Positions 11,873 through 24,032 of a stretch of 64,000 nt of DNA are shown one piece after another. The DNA is from Promerops cafer (taxonomy: Eukaryota > Chordata > Aves > Passeriformes > Nectariniidae): assembly GCA_013398275.1 (NCBI GenBank), contig VZSE01002491.1, positions 1,054,001 through 1,118,000 of the forward strand, in the 5' to 3' direction. Each line of letters starts with the position of its first letter. The first letter of the stretch is position 1. The notes beneath the pieces were generated by a model. It was not told the origin of the DNA. It saw only the letters and a list, made by a program, of their open reading frames with translations, and did not search any database. A program made the translations under genes and the position numbers.

Positions 11873-12250
11873 CATAGGCTCATAGAATGATTCAGCTAGA
11901 AAGGGATGTTTAAAGTTCATCTAGTTCCAATCCCCGTGCCATGGGCAGGGATGCCTTCCACTAGAACAGATTGCTCAAAGCCTGGCCTTGAACACTTCCA
12001 GGGATGGGGCATCCAGAGCTTCTCTGTGCAGCCCGTTCCAGTGCCTCACCACCCTCACAGTGAAAATATTTTTTCCTTGGAATCTAAACCTGCCCTCTTG
12101 CAGTTTGAAGACATTCCCCCTTGTCCTGTCACTCTTGTCAAAGGTTCCTCTTGTCAAAGGTTCCTCTCCAGCTCTCTTGCAAGCCCCTTTTAGATACTGG
12201 ACCTCTGCCAGAAGGTTCCCCAGAGCCTTCTCTTCTCCAGGCTGTGGGTT
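11873..12250 (-). mobile_element. CR1 LINE, 5'-truncated 3' end
   Basis: This is the 3' end of a chicken-repeat-1 (CR1) non-LTR retrotransposon on the minus strand. Read on that strand, it encodes the typical C-terminus of CR1 ORF2: a YLKGA block, a DRTRGN-x-FKL-x-EGRFR block and a final VVRHWN...DAPSLEVFKARL. The element ends at two eroded copies of the 8-bp CR1 terminal repeat, seen on the + strand as CATAGGCT CATAGAAT at 11873-11888. CR1 copies lack poly(A) tails and are usually 5'-truncated, as here. Homology fades near 12250. The minus-strand open frame continues to 12433, but its first part (about 60 residues) does not look like CR1. A 16-bp duplication inside the element shifts the frame, so it is dead. 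Conservation suggests it is the youngest CR1 copy in the window. Confidence 0.9.
12132..12167. repeat. 16-bp tandem duplication inside CR1
   Basis: The unit CTCTTGTCAAAGGTTC occurs twice head to tail (12132-12147 and 12148-12163), followed by the start of a third copy. Since 16 is not a multiple of 3, it breaks the CR1 reading frame. Confidence 0.9.
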
Positions 12251-15200
12251 GCATTTGCAGGCTGGATTGCAAGTGGGTGGAGGAAAAAGCCATGTTGATG
12301 TGAGGCAGGCACTGTGCAATACTGGAACTGCTAACGGCACATCTTCATTCCACTCTGCTGGAACAGTTTTTCTGTGAACTTTCAAGCACACATTTTGTGG
12401 TCTGCCTGGAATATGAAATAGTCTGTGGGGCACTGAGAATCTATTTCAAGTTCTTCACGGTGCAGTGACCACGTACGTAGACAACTAGATAACAGACTTG
12501 GCTGCTCTTCTTAGGAGTATTTGCAAGGCCAGACAGCCATGTAGGAGTCTCACTGAAGAATGGAACAGTGAGGTGGTTAGCTGGCAGAAGTGGAGGAGAA
12601 TGGGGGTGGATCTAGGTTAAAGAGGTGAATTTATAAATCTGAAAGACTGCTGAAGAAAAATATGTAGGTAGACTGAGTGTTATGTTGAATGGTAGAAATA
12701 CGAGTATTAAGATTAAGAGTATTCTTGCACAGAAGTGCTTATTAGGTAGATCAGAGAACTGTATCTGAAATGTAGTCTTCTACAAGACAGTTCATTGAAA
12801 TAAGTATAAAGCTGCTTCTTGAGATGTTGTGTGGAAAGACTCCAAATTTTTTCTTGCTTCAGAATCCTTGTACAGTTTAATAACCAAAAGACATTAACTT
12901 CAAACGTCATCCCCAAATACCTGAGATGGCACCTTAGCTTTCTAGTTGTACAAAACAGCTTAGGAAAACAAAACATGCTTTCACCCTACAGCCAAGAATA
13001 TATTCTAGATCACAGCTCTTTTGGTTATTACATAGGCTTCTTTTTGCTATTCACCCTTTGTTCTTGCAGATGGAATAATCAAACTGAATACAGGTTGCCT
13101 AGCACTTTCCAGTATGAGACAAGGTGATCTTTTTTTTTTTTTTTTTTTTCTGTTTTCCAAACTAATTAGTAGAGCTCCAGTTTTTTCAGGATGAACTCTC
13201 TGTCCCAGATTTGGGGGTGGTTTTTGTTCTCTATTTTTTAATGGTTCAGCTGTTTCTAAGGATAAAACAATGGAAGATGCACCATTCTGCATGTGCTAAA
13301 TTCTTGAAAACATTCTGTCAAAACCTGGCACCATCCTGGTTTGAACCACTGGGAAATGACCCAAAACCCCACAATATTGGTACCTGGGTCTAAACTTGGC
13401 CAAATTATAAGCCTCTGAAAAAATGGTTTGCCTAATATAAGGAGGGATAAAAGTCTGCATCCAGACTCTTCAACTGGATTGGATATGCTTTCTGCTCTTT
13501 GTATTTCATATATAGTAACTGCTGGGTGCAAGGCACAGTCCTTGTCTGTACACACTGGCTGAGAGCTGAGAAATAGAGTGGGAAAGAGTAGGATGAGACT
13601 TCAGCAGGGAGGATTTCCAACTGTAGATCTTAATGTTTCTTGTTTAAGGAATAGAAATCAGCTTTGCTGGCAGTGAAGTCATGTAGCAGCAGATTCAGAG
13701 GCAGACTTCACCAGTAGTGGAGGACTGAACACAGGAACCTCAAAACCTTCCTGATGGCATGTCACCAACTCAGGGACACAAGAAAAACTTTCCAAAAGTG
13801 CTAGTGTGATTTTGCCTAGAAGTCCTTGCCTAAGTAAGGCAATAGTAAGTTAACTGTGAGATTTTAAATACAGGAACACAAATAAATGATACATAAGTGT
13901 CCTATTGATAGAGAGTAAATGGATGAGGACGCTCAATGCTATGTGAATTAAGGTGCTTCTCAAATTCTCCATGAAGCCTCAAGACTTGTAACAGATGCTG
14001 CTCTAACAGGGCAGGATTCCTTCTAGGTCTTTGTATTTCTCTAACTGGTTTTTAGGTAAAGTTTATTTTTTCCTGTGTGGTTCTATTGAAAAATTTTGGG
14101 GGTAAGACAACACTTAAATGCAGTATTGATGTAACATTTAGCTTTGTGTTTTAAGATGGAGGGAGAACACCGAAGACTATTCTGGTTCTGCCTAATTTTT
14201 CAGGAAAAGATACACCGTGAAGATTCAAGAAGTATTCATAAGAGTTGGCACCTCTTTATTAAAGGGAACTCAATCAACCTTTCTTGATGAAGGTGCTATT
14301 TGTGGTTATTTTTAGGAATGTGCTTATTCAAGCAGTCAGAGATCATGAAGAGTGGGTGGGCACTTACAGCATGTTGTCTACTTTTTCCCCTTTCCAACCG
14401 GGGAATGTTGTGCGTGACATGCATGATAGTTTACTGAGATAATTCCTAATCTCTGCATTTAAAGTTAACCCATCAGGTGGATATGCTTAATCCAGCAAGA
14501 CTACATCCACTTGCAAGTAAGCTCTCTGTGATGGCTGTGGGGAGGGGACTCTCATCTCTGCATCAGATCTAAAGCAAAATGCTCGTTTTCCTTGGCATTT
14601 TTCATGGCTAGAGGAAATCTGAAGAGCAATAAACATTGCTTTCTTCCCATCAGGTGAGGTATCCCCCGTTTCAGAGCTCTTTGATTCTTCCGGAAGCATA
14701 CACTGGTAAAAAAACTTTATATTTGTCAGTATGGAGGAAGGGTAGTGACAGGGAAGATACACTGCTCATAAAGGTACATGGCTCTTCACTCCAGGCAAGT
14801 CACCTCTGCCATTGGGTGAACATCATGTTCTCATGTTCATCTTTTTTCTATGTGGAAAACAATTTGTTTCATGTAAGACAAGAGAGATTCTTCCTCCTTT
14901 ATTCCCTTTTTTTGTCTTTTTTTTTCCTAGTCTTGTATAGGTTTTGCACAGAGCAACCACTTTGTGCTCTTGAATCAATAGTTCATGGCAGAAGCTGCGT
15001 CTCCCCTGCTCTCAGGAGACATTCTGACTCAGAAATGTACACAGCCTATGCATCACCGAAACTATAAAACTAGTTTGCTTGTTTATAAGTGGTAGAGTTT
15101 TCTGATAAATTATGAAAACCATACTTTCAAAAAGTTCACAATGCTGCTCCTTATTAAACTTTTCATTTGTTCCAGACATTGGCATGTTTGTCAAAAGTTT

Positions 15201-18200
15201 TAAAACACACCAATGAACAAAAAACACCAAACAGTAAAAAGCAAGATAAAAAACAGTACAAACCAAATTCGGGTTTCCTCATCTTGTTATCTCCAACAAA
15301 AAAAAAAGTTGCAGCTACTATTTGTCACCTTTATGTGTCCAGAAACGTATAAATGCAAATTAAAAGGAGGAAAAAGGGAAGACTTGGGGAGGGGAAGAAC
15401 TCTTACAGCTCTCTTAGCTTGGATGGCAATGTCAAAATAATCCATAAAGTTCCCTGATCAAGTATAAAAAGGAGATGGTGGAAGCAGGTGGTCACTTGGG
15501 ACTCAATGACAGCAATGATAAAAAGTTCTAGAAGAAAAGAGAGTTCCCTGTTCTCTACCCGTACAAGACTCCCTGTAAGGAAGTGCTTGAGTGAGCAGTG
15601 TCTGCCACACCGTGTGGGCGCTGGGTGACGAGCAGCCCGCTCCTGCAATGGTGCTGTGAGTGCCCAGAAAGCTGGATTAGCATTGCAGCAGCTGCTACGT
15701 TCACCTTCTTTAGCAAAGCTTCCCTGCACACCACAGCTGGGACTTAGTACGTTTAGAGACATGCAGCTTCTTCAACTGATCATGTAATTGCTTCTAAACC
15801 TGCATTTTCCTTGAAAAACCACCTTCAGGTGCTGTCCATTACAGAGGAAGGGTAGGAAGGCCATCTTTCTCTTCCATGTGTTAGTCAGGAACTGCAGGAC
15901 CAGATCATGCTGAACACTTGTTCTGCCTTAAGGAGCCACCACAGAGGATGTTTCCAGATAAGCTGGGCTAATCAGGCCAGCATGATTTCAGAGGTTGCTG
16001 CTCTGCCACCCTGTGAGAGAGGTATGGCCTGTGCTTCCCCCTGAGCAGCTGTGTGTCAGTATGGCCCCAGCTACCTCTGCTACTGGATTTCTGGATCAAA
16101 AGTCTTAACCAGTTTTCTGCTACATCACCCAATATGGGCAGTAATTGACTGACCCAAAGATCATTTGGTAGCTCTTCCTGCTCTGTGTGAGAAATAATCT
16201 TTGAGATCAGCCCTCTTAGACTAATTAAGCAGAGATCCCCTCTAATCCCCTTAGATCAGGCCTCCCATTGCCTTGGCTTTGTGTGGACAGACTCCAGAAA
16301 AGCTCTGGCACTGCCTGATTGCTGAAGCAAACATGGGCTGTCTGAGACAAACATTCTGCCAAAGGTGTATCGGGGGGGCAATTCAGCATCCTTGCTGTCT
16401 GCATGTTTGGATGCATAAATTGGTGCTCTGAGTGGCACCAAGAGCAAAGCAGCTCAGTGCCCCAGGTGCTTGTGTGGGTTTCCAGCACTGTGAAATGCCC
16501 GCTGTGCTGCACTGTGGGTGCATTGCTACCCCAGTTTCTCCGGGATGTGCCTCCTGCACATCCCCCAAAAACATCCTTAACAAAACCCATGTGCTGCTGC
16601 CTGTGTTGAGCTGACCACGCTCAGGGTGGCTGGCCCTGGCCCTTGGTGTGCCTGCCCTGCCTCCGAGCCAGAGCTGAAGTGCTTGGGGCTGCAAATATTA
16701 TGTCACAGCCCCAGGGGACCCCATCCAGAGGGACTCACCAAGTGAGATGCCAAGCTCAGTTCTCTATTCAGAGATTTTCAGGGTGTGCAGAGAGGATCTG
16801 ACCACCTGCAAGTCACTGAAGGTGCAGGAGGTGATAGGACACCTTGTGTCAGGGCACGTAGGATGTTTTCCCTTTCACTAGCAACACACCTGAGGATCTT
16901 CAAAGGATGGGGTATTTCTTACCTGTCCATCTACCTGTCCACTTCTCAGTAAGCACAACTCACTGTCACTAGCAAAATACTCAATAGTGGCTCTTCATAC
17001 TAATACTGACCAAAGCAACAACCTGAGAGCACAGGAGTTTTTCCTGTAGTTAACTAAATAGTCATGGAAACTGGAAAGTTGGAGGCTCCTACAGAAAAGC
17101 TAAATGAAAATCAAATTAAACTTGGCAAGACTTCTCATCTAGGGATTACAGTACAATAGCATTTGAAATGTTCTGCCAGAACTAGTCCAACACTGATGGT
17201 AAAGCTGACTTTTGAAGGCCTATCTTAAAAGTCCATAAAAACTAAAATACCCTGGTAATGTCTTTTGAATGCTTTGGAGGAGATAATCATTGATATTCAG
17301 TTAAAGCAAAGTTTCCAGCTAAGACTTATTTTTCCAGCTTCTGTTTTCTGCACAACTATTTAAAAATACTTTGGAAAAGATGAGCAGTCACATTTTCCTC
17401 AGCTGAGTGGCTCAAGGATAAGTTAGACTCAGGAACCTAGAGTCAGAGGATCTCAAATGACCTGTCCATCCCAGCTTTTTCCTATTGAAGCAAGGAGACA
17501 CATTTACACACGTGGCATGTTAAAGTCTGGGAATAAGGAATCCTTTCTTCTGCTGATACTTAACAGATCCTTTACTAGTAACTCATCCAAATGTGAAAGT
17601 AAGCTTTATCAGCAGTCTTTTGTTTTAATGGTCTAACAATCTTTTGCGGTGAAATAACAGATTTTTTGCCTTCTCTTTGTGGAGTTTATAGTCTATATTT
17701 ATATCATGCTCTCAGGCAATGAGCTTTAAACTCTTGCGTGAAATGTATGCATTATATCCTCATTTCATGCTTGTGGAAAGAAAATTGTAGAGACAGACAT
17801 TCATCCATAGGAGTGCTCCATGGCACAACAGATCCCCAAACTCCTCCTGCTGAGAGTTATTCTGTTAGTAAAAATAACTGACCAAAAAATTAAACCCTGA
17901 AACTAAATAGACTCAAAAGACCATTGGTTTTGAAACCACCCTGCTTCTAAGTGCATCAGCATATACCAAATATAAGGCAACAAGGGAGGAAATGAAGTTG
18001 GCACTATTTCTGTTTGTTAAAAAAACTTGGAGCTTCAATCTTTCTTCTTCCTGTGTTTAAAAATCCTGATGAAGTAAGAAGTGGCTCTGTAGATCTCGAT
18101 GTACTTACAAAAGTAGTCTGGGTAAACATAAACTCTACTCTAGTCCTTTTAGTGCTGTATGTGGCCAAAGAGACAAAAAAGCATTTCAAGCGCTCGAATG

Positions 18201-21200
18201 GGGAATCTCCTGGAAAGGACAGCCTGAATAGAGCTGGCCTTTGTGATGTCGGGGAAACATGAGGTCAGGCTCAGTAAATTGGCAGGAATTGTTTAAAAGA
18301 GCTGTTACAAATGGAGAAGGGTACATTTTTGTGTATTAGCATGTTTCTGCTCACAGTTTTAATGGTCAGAGGGAATAAAAGATGCTTTTTGGGGGGTATC
18401 TGTGCATTCTGGCTCGGTGGATGGAAAAGAGGGAGGCAAGGACGGAACTACTCTCTTGTACACATCTTGGTTCTAGATGCTGAATTCTTTTCCTGATCTT
18501 TAAGTTGTTGGGGAGAAGAAAAAAAACAGAGCAATGCTTTGTGAACCTGATGTCAGAGACTGCCTGTGTAAAAGCAAGCTCACCAGTCTGTTTGGCAGTG
18601 TGTGGTGAATAACGAGCCCCTCTGGGGACTCCCCAGCCCCCACCAAGGGAGGCAGATCTTCCCACCCCCGGTATTTAAGCAACCAGCGTGGTGAACTCCA
18701 GCTTATGAGTGCATGGGGTACCCTGAATGGACTGAGGAAAGAGTGATTCCACAGACAGACTCCTGTTGTCATGCAAATCCCAGGTGAAATTAGGAGAAAA
18801 GTTTATACTAATAGTAACTGCTTTTACTGATAGAGAAATTTGCAGGGGGAGAGGGAGCAATATAAAGACAGGAGACAAGTCAGTATGTGAAATTCCCCCA
18901 CATAAACAATGCCAATCCAATGAAATCCATAAAAAAAAAGAAAGCTAAGTGGTCATTCTTTCCTAGAGAGGAAAGCAAAAGTGATAGCAGAAATTCCTGT
19001 TCTCACTATCAAAATTGTCTGTGTCTGAGAGCTGCTCTGAAGGGCCCTTGTGAGGTGATTTGAACTGGCAGTCTCTGCTGGCACGTACCTACCAGGAAAT
19101 GCTTTCTCAGTGCTGCTAAAAACAATTTTTAAACCCTCCCCATGTTTTCAGGCTGAGGCCAGCTGATATCTCCCAGTAAATTAATTTGCCTAAAATGGCC
19201 TCCAAGGAAGGAAAACAAAAGGAAATTCAATCCTGTTTCAGACTCACACACCTTAGAGTTGGGCAAGGAGGAAGAATGCAGACACCAGAGTGTCTTTCTC
19301 ATGAACCTGTCAGAGCGTTCAGCACTGTTGAGTCAGGGCTGGTGTGAGGTGGCTGACACTCCTGAGGAAGGGTTTGGCCCTGGCCTGAGCAGACAACACG
19401 GAGAGGTAAAGGGAAGGAAACACCCAAGGGATTGCAAGGTCCCAGATGGGGGGTTTGAGCCAGCACCACAGCAGAGCCTGGGCCCCTGTGGGGGCTGCTG
19501 GCCACCTCTGCTGGCAACAGATCCATCATGGACCAGAGCCCTGGGCTCAGGGCCTCCTCCCAGGGACTGGCTGTTTGCTGAGCTGCAACCGAAGGCAGCA
19601 AACATTTTCCATTAGCACTTGTCCCTGCTAATGGAAAAATGCTGATAACCAGTCCTCTGCCCCTCGTCCACAGCAGCGCTCGGTCCCTTGTGGGACACGT
19701 GCTAGAACGCTGCCTGGGGATGAAAGCCTCGGCTGCCATGGGTACTGTCGTTTGTAACCTGCCAAATGAAGGCTGTGGTTGGGGAGGCTCTTGTACCTGC
19801 ATCACAGGCTGCATGCTCACTTTGCAAAGTGTGCCTGTGTGTCCTTGCCTTCTTCTTCTTCATCACTGAAGAGAGATCTTTGCTTTTTTGAGGGAGAAAA
19901 TGGGTACAAGCTCCTCCGAGGCCACTTGCAAAACCTACGCTCACCGCCTGTCATGCAGGCAATAATTATTAGAAACTGCAAACAGCAAAGCATGGCCCCC
20001 TGCCTGACCTCCCTCAAACGCAATCAGTGCGGGCAGCCTTACGTGGGTGACAGTAGCTGGCTTTATACTTCACTGCGCTCTTTTTCTCCTCATATTTTTG
20101 GGCTAAAAACAGTTTTAGTCGAAACCTTCACAGCCTTGTCACCATCCCCTTTAGTACACAGGTGATAAGTTTTAGTGACAACATGCTCTCCTTGCTCCAC
20201 CCAGTAGCTTTTAAATGAGCTCTTCCAGCCCAGGAGATGTTTGTTTAATGTTTGCTGTGAGCATTGCTGGTGCTAATTGAGATTCTCGGCACCGAGGCCA
20301 TGTTGATGGGATGCAAGGTCACGGGGTATATCTATTCCCTGATTGAGCATGGCTTTTGGAAGAAACTTCCTCTTGCCAGTGCTTGACATGAATTTAAAAT
20401 TCACTTCCAGTGCATGTTCTGCAGGCATTTGAAATTCATTGTTTTCCAAATTCTCCTGCAAAGGTTGGTTTCTGGGTAGCAAATGTGATATAAGCCTTTG
20501 CAGTCTGCCCTCCTCTCTTCGAGCCTCTTCTATGGCCATGGGAAGAGTAGTTATCAAGCCTCTGACTTCTGGAGCTACCCTTGAACTCAGATCAAGTGAT
20601 GGCCACATCTTCAAGGCTGGCTGTTGACTGTTTGCCCAGATGCAATCATAGGAAATAGTACTGCTAGAGCCAAAAGGGGGGGTACATTCAAGTGCTTCCA
20701 TGAAATTTCACCCTACTTACACCACAGAAACCTACTAAGTTTATCTTCCTACAACTCCCCTCTCTGCTCAGAGCCAGGCGCTGTGTCCTGTGAGGGTCCT
20801 CTTCAGCCCTAGCAATTCTGCGACTTGGTCAGCAAAAACCACCTGGCAGAAGAGCTCGCTGGCACTGTCAAACCTGTCATTCCTACTCTCTTAGTAAAGA
20901 TACTCAAGGCCCTGAAATGGCAAGAGTGGGCAAAAGATGCTTCTGAATATTAACTGAAACAGGCAGGAGAAAAAGGAGGAAGGAAAAAGTATTCCTTTTA
21001 ATGCAACAAGAGGCGAGGATTTGGGTATGCTCTGCTTCCAAACTGGCAGTAATGATTAATAGAGCTGTTAATGACCCAGAACAGCAGCGCTGGTGCAGAA
21101 CTGGCTGGTAGCAAAATATACAACTACTTTCATAAACACCAGGGAAGACTGGGAGGTTATGGTCCTAACTGGGAAAACTAGATGCATAACACAGCAGCGG

Positions 21201-21299
21201 GTGGAAATCCTTTTCAAGTTGCTTGTGGAAAGAGATTATTTGAAAGTTTTCGTTACATACGGACCATATGTCCTAGAGTAACTCAAGTCACCTTGATCC
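12251..21299. other. Intergenic block without recognisable genes
   Basis: About 9 kb with no exon, RNA gene or family-level transposon that I can name. AT-rich stretches (12.6-15.5 and 16.9-18.5 kb) alternate with GC-richer islands (about 15.55-16.75 and 19.25-19.95 kb). The GC-richer parts produce overlapping open frames on both strands, for example the pair around 19299-19820. Their mirrored openness and lack of domains point to base composition and not coding. A T20 run sits at 13130-13149. The stretch about 20180-20640 is unique-looking, with TTAAT and ATTTAAAATTC motifs, and may be conserved non-coding DNA. Confidence 0.6.
13130..13149. repeat. T20 homopolymer
   Basis: An uninterrupted run of 20 T. 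I see no retroposed sequence on either side that would make it a reverse-strand poly(A) tail. Confidence 0.9.
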
Positions 21300-21600
21300 A
21301 GGCATTATTGCACTTCATTGTATTCAATAACCTGGACTCAAAATAGACACCAAATCTGAAAACTGACAAAATGTGGAGCTTCTTTACAAAATTATCGTAC
21401 TCCCACTTGAAATATTGTAGAGCGTTATTAGCATGCCATTTCACATCATACGTCAGCAACGGCAAAGTGAGCCAGAGACAAGAATGAAAAGGATTAGCGA
21501 TACGCAAAACTTTTGCAGTCAGCAGTGGAATAAAGAGACAGAGATGAGTCTAATAAGATGAGACTAAGAGGTGAAGATGTGACAACTGGTGAGTAGCACA
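21300..21600 (+). mobile_element. Ancient CR1 relic
   Basis: This is strongly eroded sequence matching, in order and spacing, the late ORF2 region of old amniote CR1 elements. A block meaning roughly 'acceptor for recent rows: LYK...PHLEYC' is seen around 21373-21425 (CTTCTTTACAAAAT, then CCACTTGAAATATTGT). It is followed by the region near 21470-21500 corresponding to the 'RVQRRATR'-type segment. All frames are interrupted. The identification is from memory of the family pattern, with approximate edges. Confidence 0.45.
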
Positions 21601-23855
21601 GTGCATGCAGATCCATCAGAGTCTGTGCACCTTCTCATACAACTCCAAAAGGGAAAACATCTGAAGACAGCACAAATACAAGGCAGTGGAGCTTATTGCA
21701 TGAGATAACCATGGTCAAGGAATTGATAGTGCTGAAACTGATACAACACTTAAATTCATAGTGATGGGAAGGAATAAAAGCAGAGCAGCATCCATAATGC
21801 TCCAGAGCTACCCAAACCAATGTCTTGAAATTTCAGTAGCCACTCCTGGACACAGGGAAAAAGACAAAGCGCATCAAATTCTCTTCCATGGGAGGGATGG
21901 TCCAGCGGAGTCGGTGAAATGTTCTTTATATGTTTGTGCCAGGAATAGCATCGGCTCTTTCTGGTGACCTCCTCACTCAGTGGCACTGACAATGCAGGTA
22001 TGGTACAAGTGTGATGAACACAACCCTGAACACAACCTGAAGGAGAACAAAGGCCTTTCCAGGAGCAGCATCCATGCTGGATCTGGATTCTTTAAGAAAA
22101 AGCAAAAGGCAGTAAAGCTGAAAACCCTGGCTCATTCTGGAAACACTGTTGATGCTTTGCATTTAATCCTGCCATTAATGACTGAAATACTCTGGCAGCT
22201 GGTGGGTATCTGGCAACCTGCACGTCTGAGTCAGATCTCCATGGAGCACCTGCTCCAAGCCAGCTCCAGCACCAAAGTGCTCTCCTTGTTGCAAACCTCC
22301 ATGGAAGAGCCAGCCAGAGGACAGACTGCAGGTCTGCTGGCTAAGAGGGTAGTTTCTTGCAAGCAGGTTGGCACAGTGCTGGCCGTGTGCTCTGTGCCTG
22401 TCTTCACACAGCCCTCACAGCCCAGCAGCACCCTCAGCAATGCTCAGGTGGGAGTCCACAGGCAGTGGCAGCTGAGACAGAGGGCAGAGGTTTCCTGGGG
22501 CCCTGACACAAATGCCTCAGTAGTGTGGAAGTCCTGTAGGATAGTGCATTGTGAAGTGCCTGGGACCCTTATGCTGAGATCCAGCAGCTTCATCACTGTC
22601 TGAGTGTCTCTCCTACCATGTTTCCCTGGCTTCAAAGTCAGAGAATGAGGCAGCAAAGCACACACCTATGCAAAAAAAGGCACAGGAAAATAATGTCAGA
22701 CCTTTAAATTACAGAGACCTTCAGAGTCTGAGGATCTGTGGGTCTGGCTTGTTCAACAAAAGGCGTATTTTACATTATAAGAAACCACCTTCATAACCAC
22801 TAGCTTCATAACATTAACTTCATAAGGGTAAAAGGGAGGGGGAATGGAATGTTCAGCATCATGAAAATCAGTATTTTTTGGAGTGCGTATCCTGCATCTT
22901 GTCCTGTTAAAGCTGATGGGATGCTGGTTACCATCTCCAGTGTCTTAGAGCAAGAAAAGGTATAATAATGTATTCTGAAAACTCATCTAAAAGTATTCAA
23001 GTATTTGCACATACAAACCTTCAAATCTCCCTGCCAGCCAATTCTGTAAGCTGATCTCTGACAAGAGCAACAAAATACATCTAATTTTGAAATGCAGCTT
23101 CTTGGTTAAGAGATGCTATGTGGGGCTGGGACTTATCCTAATGTATGCCGTATGCAAAAGCCAACCCCTGACCTTGCATGCCAAAAGAGGCTCATTTGAG
23201 CCTCGCATTACAGTGCTGTGCTTACAGGCAAATAAAGATAATTTCTCTGGATTGTTACTATTTGCTTTACCAGCTGTCTCTCAAAGCGCTGGAGCAGATA
23301 ATCTGAATGGCCTGGCAGCCATTCTGTTGCAAAATCATTGCTACCCAATTGGCTGCGATTAACAGCAAGCAAAGATCAGCCTTGCTGGATGAAGGTGAGC
23401 TGACTGTCATCTCAAATGTGCCCCCCATGGCTGTCTGTGGCTGCATAAGGGAGAAGGGCCTTCTGGTTGGTATGCAAACTGATGTACAGAGCACGTGCCT
23501 CTTCAGGGAAAGGGGTTGGCAGTACCTGGCCTGTTCCCAGTGGCCCCACCAGTGCCAAATGGTGGGCAAATACAGGCAGGTGCAGACATCTGCAGGCTGG
23601 GGGGCTCTGTGGTGAATTCCTGATATGAGTAATTTAGGCACTACTGCCCTAAGCAGTGCTGCAGGAGGACCCTGGCTAGGATGGCAGCTGATGCCAGCTG
23701 TCTGCTCAGGGCAAGAACACCCCAGAGAAGCCCTTCAGCCCAAATGGTGATCCAGAGGCCGACGCTGTCTCAGTTTTCCCTGTGTGGCTGGGTCCTTCAG
23801 AGTGTTGTGCTGGCAGAGGATGAGCAGGTGGCCAAGGAAGGCACCCTGACCCAGC

Positions 23856-24032
23856 TTCAGCGCAGCACCGAGAGAACCGCGGATGTGCTGCCTGTGAGCC
23901 GTGCTTCGCCTGCGGCACTCGGTGGCGTTTGGAGCTCCAGGGAGAGGACTGGACATACCCAGCACCGTATGGCCTACAGCAGACAGACTGAGAGGGTGGC
24001 CTGGTGGTGCCTTCGTGAAGCAGCAGCGCGTT
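23856..24032. other. Small CpG-enriched patch
   Basis: About 13 CpG dinucleotides fall within roughly 170 bp, in a region where CpG is otherwise scarce. It is too short for a classical CpG island and has no obvious TATA box or exon beside it. It could be an unmethylated enhancer or lncRNA promoter, or a recent GC-rich insertion. Confidence 0.5.

Noticed and set aside
12251..12433. N-terminal part of the minus-strand frame that runs into the CR1 ORF2 tail
   Set aside because: It does not resemble CR1 ORF2, and the element is 5'-truncated near 12250; this is read-through into flanking DNA.
19299..19820. 173-aa minus-strand frame opposite a 118-aa plus-strand frame
   Set aside because: Open frames on both strands and several phases at once are typical of GC-rich non-coding DNA.
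21980..22603. 207-aa open frame on +
   Set aside because: No domain, signal or family resemblance; the region is GC-richer and frames on the other strand are open too.
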